Positions 63,764 through 64,000 of a stretch of 64,000 nt of DNA are shown here, one piece after another. Numbering within the stretch: position 1 is the first letter of the stretch; the number at the start of each line of letters is the position of its first letter. Position numbers and translations under genes: made by a program. Source of the stretch: Anomaloglossus baeobatrachus (lineage: Eukaryota > Chordata > Amphibia > Anura > Aromobatidae); the NCBI RefSeq assembly GCF_048569485.1, contig NW_027442056.1, positions 62,001 through 126,000 of the forward strand. The letters are read 5' to 3'. The notes under the pieces are model-generated. The model was given only the letters and a program-made list of their open reading frames with translations. It did no database searches and had not been told where the DNA came from.

Positions 63764-63951
63764 ATCGCTTCTCGGCCTTTTGGCTAAGATCAAGTGTAGT
63801 ATCTGTTCTTATCAGTTTAATATCTGATACGTCCCCTATCTGGGGACCATATATTAAATGGATTTTTAGAACAGGGAGATGGAAAAAGAGCTTGCTCTGT
63901 CCACTCCACGCATTGACCTGGTATTGCAGTACCTCCAGGAACGGTGCACCC
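63764..63951 (+). ncRNA. RNU2: U2 snRNA, copy 48
   Basis: Full length, same as copy 1, with the 3' box at 63964-63978 just inside the window end. Its upstream GC box is altered by a C-to-T at 63584. Confidence 0.97.
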
Positions 63952-64000
63952 CTTCTTAACCCAGTTTCCAAAAGCAGAACTCGATTCACCTGATTCATAT

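Larger units (their letters stand above)
1..64000 (+). repeat. RNU2: Tandem array of 1,308-bp U2 snRNA repeat units
   Basis: The whole window is a direct tandem repeat with a 1,308-bp period; position 1 corresponds to 1309, 2617 and so on. Forty-eight units carry a U2 gene. The period is broken in four places: units 3 and 42 are longer by 804 and 805 bp, unit 12 is longer by 182 bp, and unit 10 is one base shorter. All units have the same orientation. Private differences seen by reading are at 4963, 9946, 12116, 13872, 22013, 22598, 26340, 32156, 33129, 35172, 40206, 44063, 54280, 60389, 60529, 61906 and 63584, plus a 1-nt deletion near 12687. None is shared by two units. Such uniformity is expected from concerted evolution or very recent expansion. 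The array continues beyond both window ends. Confidence 0.98.

Noticed and set aside
1-64000. CRISPR-like or satellite interpretation of the regular repeats
   Set aside because: Repeats are contiguous 1,308-bp units each holding a complete U2 gene with promoter and 3' box, not short repeats with unique spacers or a simple satellite.

Overview
The window is one long head-to-tail tandem array of U2 small nuclear RNA genes (RNU2), all on the + strand, with a repeat unit of 1,308 bp. I count 48 U2 copies: 45 uninterrupted 188-nt genes and 3 (copies 3, 12 and 42) split by inserted DNA. There is no credible protein-coding gene. The open reading frames present are the same few short frames repeated once per unit, and several run straight through the U2 RNA. 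The window starts and ends inside the array, so neither array edge is visible.

The organism is an animal. The RNA has the metazoan U2 sequence with the GUAGUA branch-site recognition element, Sm site and stems III and IV. It is followed by a perfect match to the metazoan snRNA 3' box and preceded by a TATA-less promoter with a probable PSE. The short unit is unlike the roughly 6 kb human or 5 kb chicken units and closer to the short units known from frogs and sea urchins. A non-mammalian deuterostome is a reasonable guess, but the species cannot be read from this window.

Unit layout, using copy 1 and the following spacer: G-rich/purine-rich tract (about 1-180, next at 1308-1488), GC box and octamer-like motifs (about 301-331), CT-rich tract (419-442), probable PSE (about 436-455), U2 RNA (498-685), 3' box (698-712), then about 590 bp of unremarkable spacer. 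A four-run G-quadruplex motif recurs at the start of each G-rich tract. The units are almost identical: I saw 17 private substitutions and one 1-nt deletion in about 63 kb.

The most notable content is three insertions, all placed immediately after U2 nucleotide 37, inside the GUAGUA that pairs with the intron branch site. Two (3151-3954 and 55148-55952) belong to one roughly 804-bp family, type A, which has five internal 42-bp tandem repeats. The third (15726-15907) is an unrelated 182-bp sequence, type B, ending in a poly-A run. Two unrelated sequences at the same nucleotide, with no target duplication, point to U2-targeted, endonuclease-guided retrotransposition. The Utopia non-LTR lineage is the published precedent for U2 targeting. 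The type A copies differ from each other about 30 times more than the surrounding U2 units do, which favours separate insertions over spread of one insertion by unequal crossing-over.
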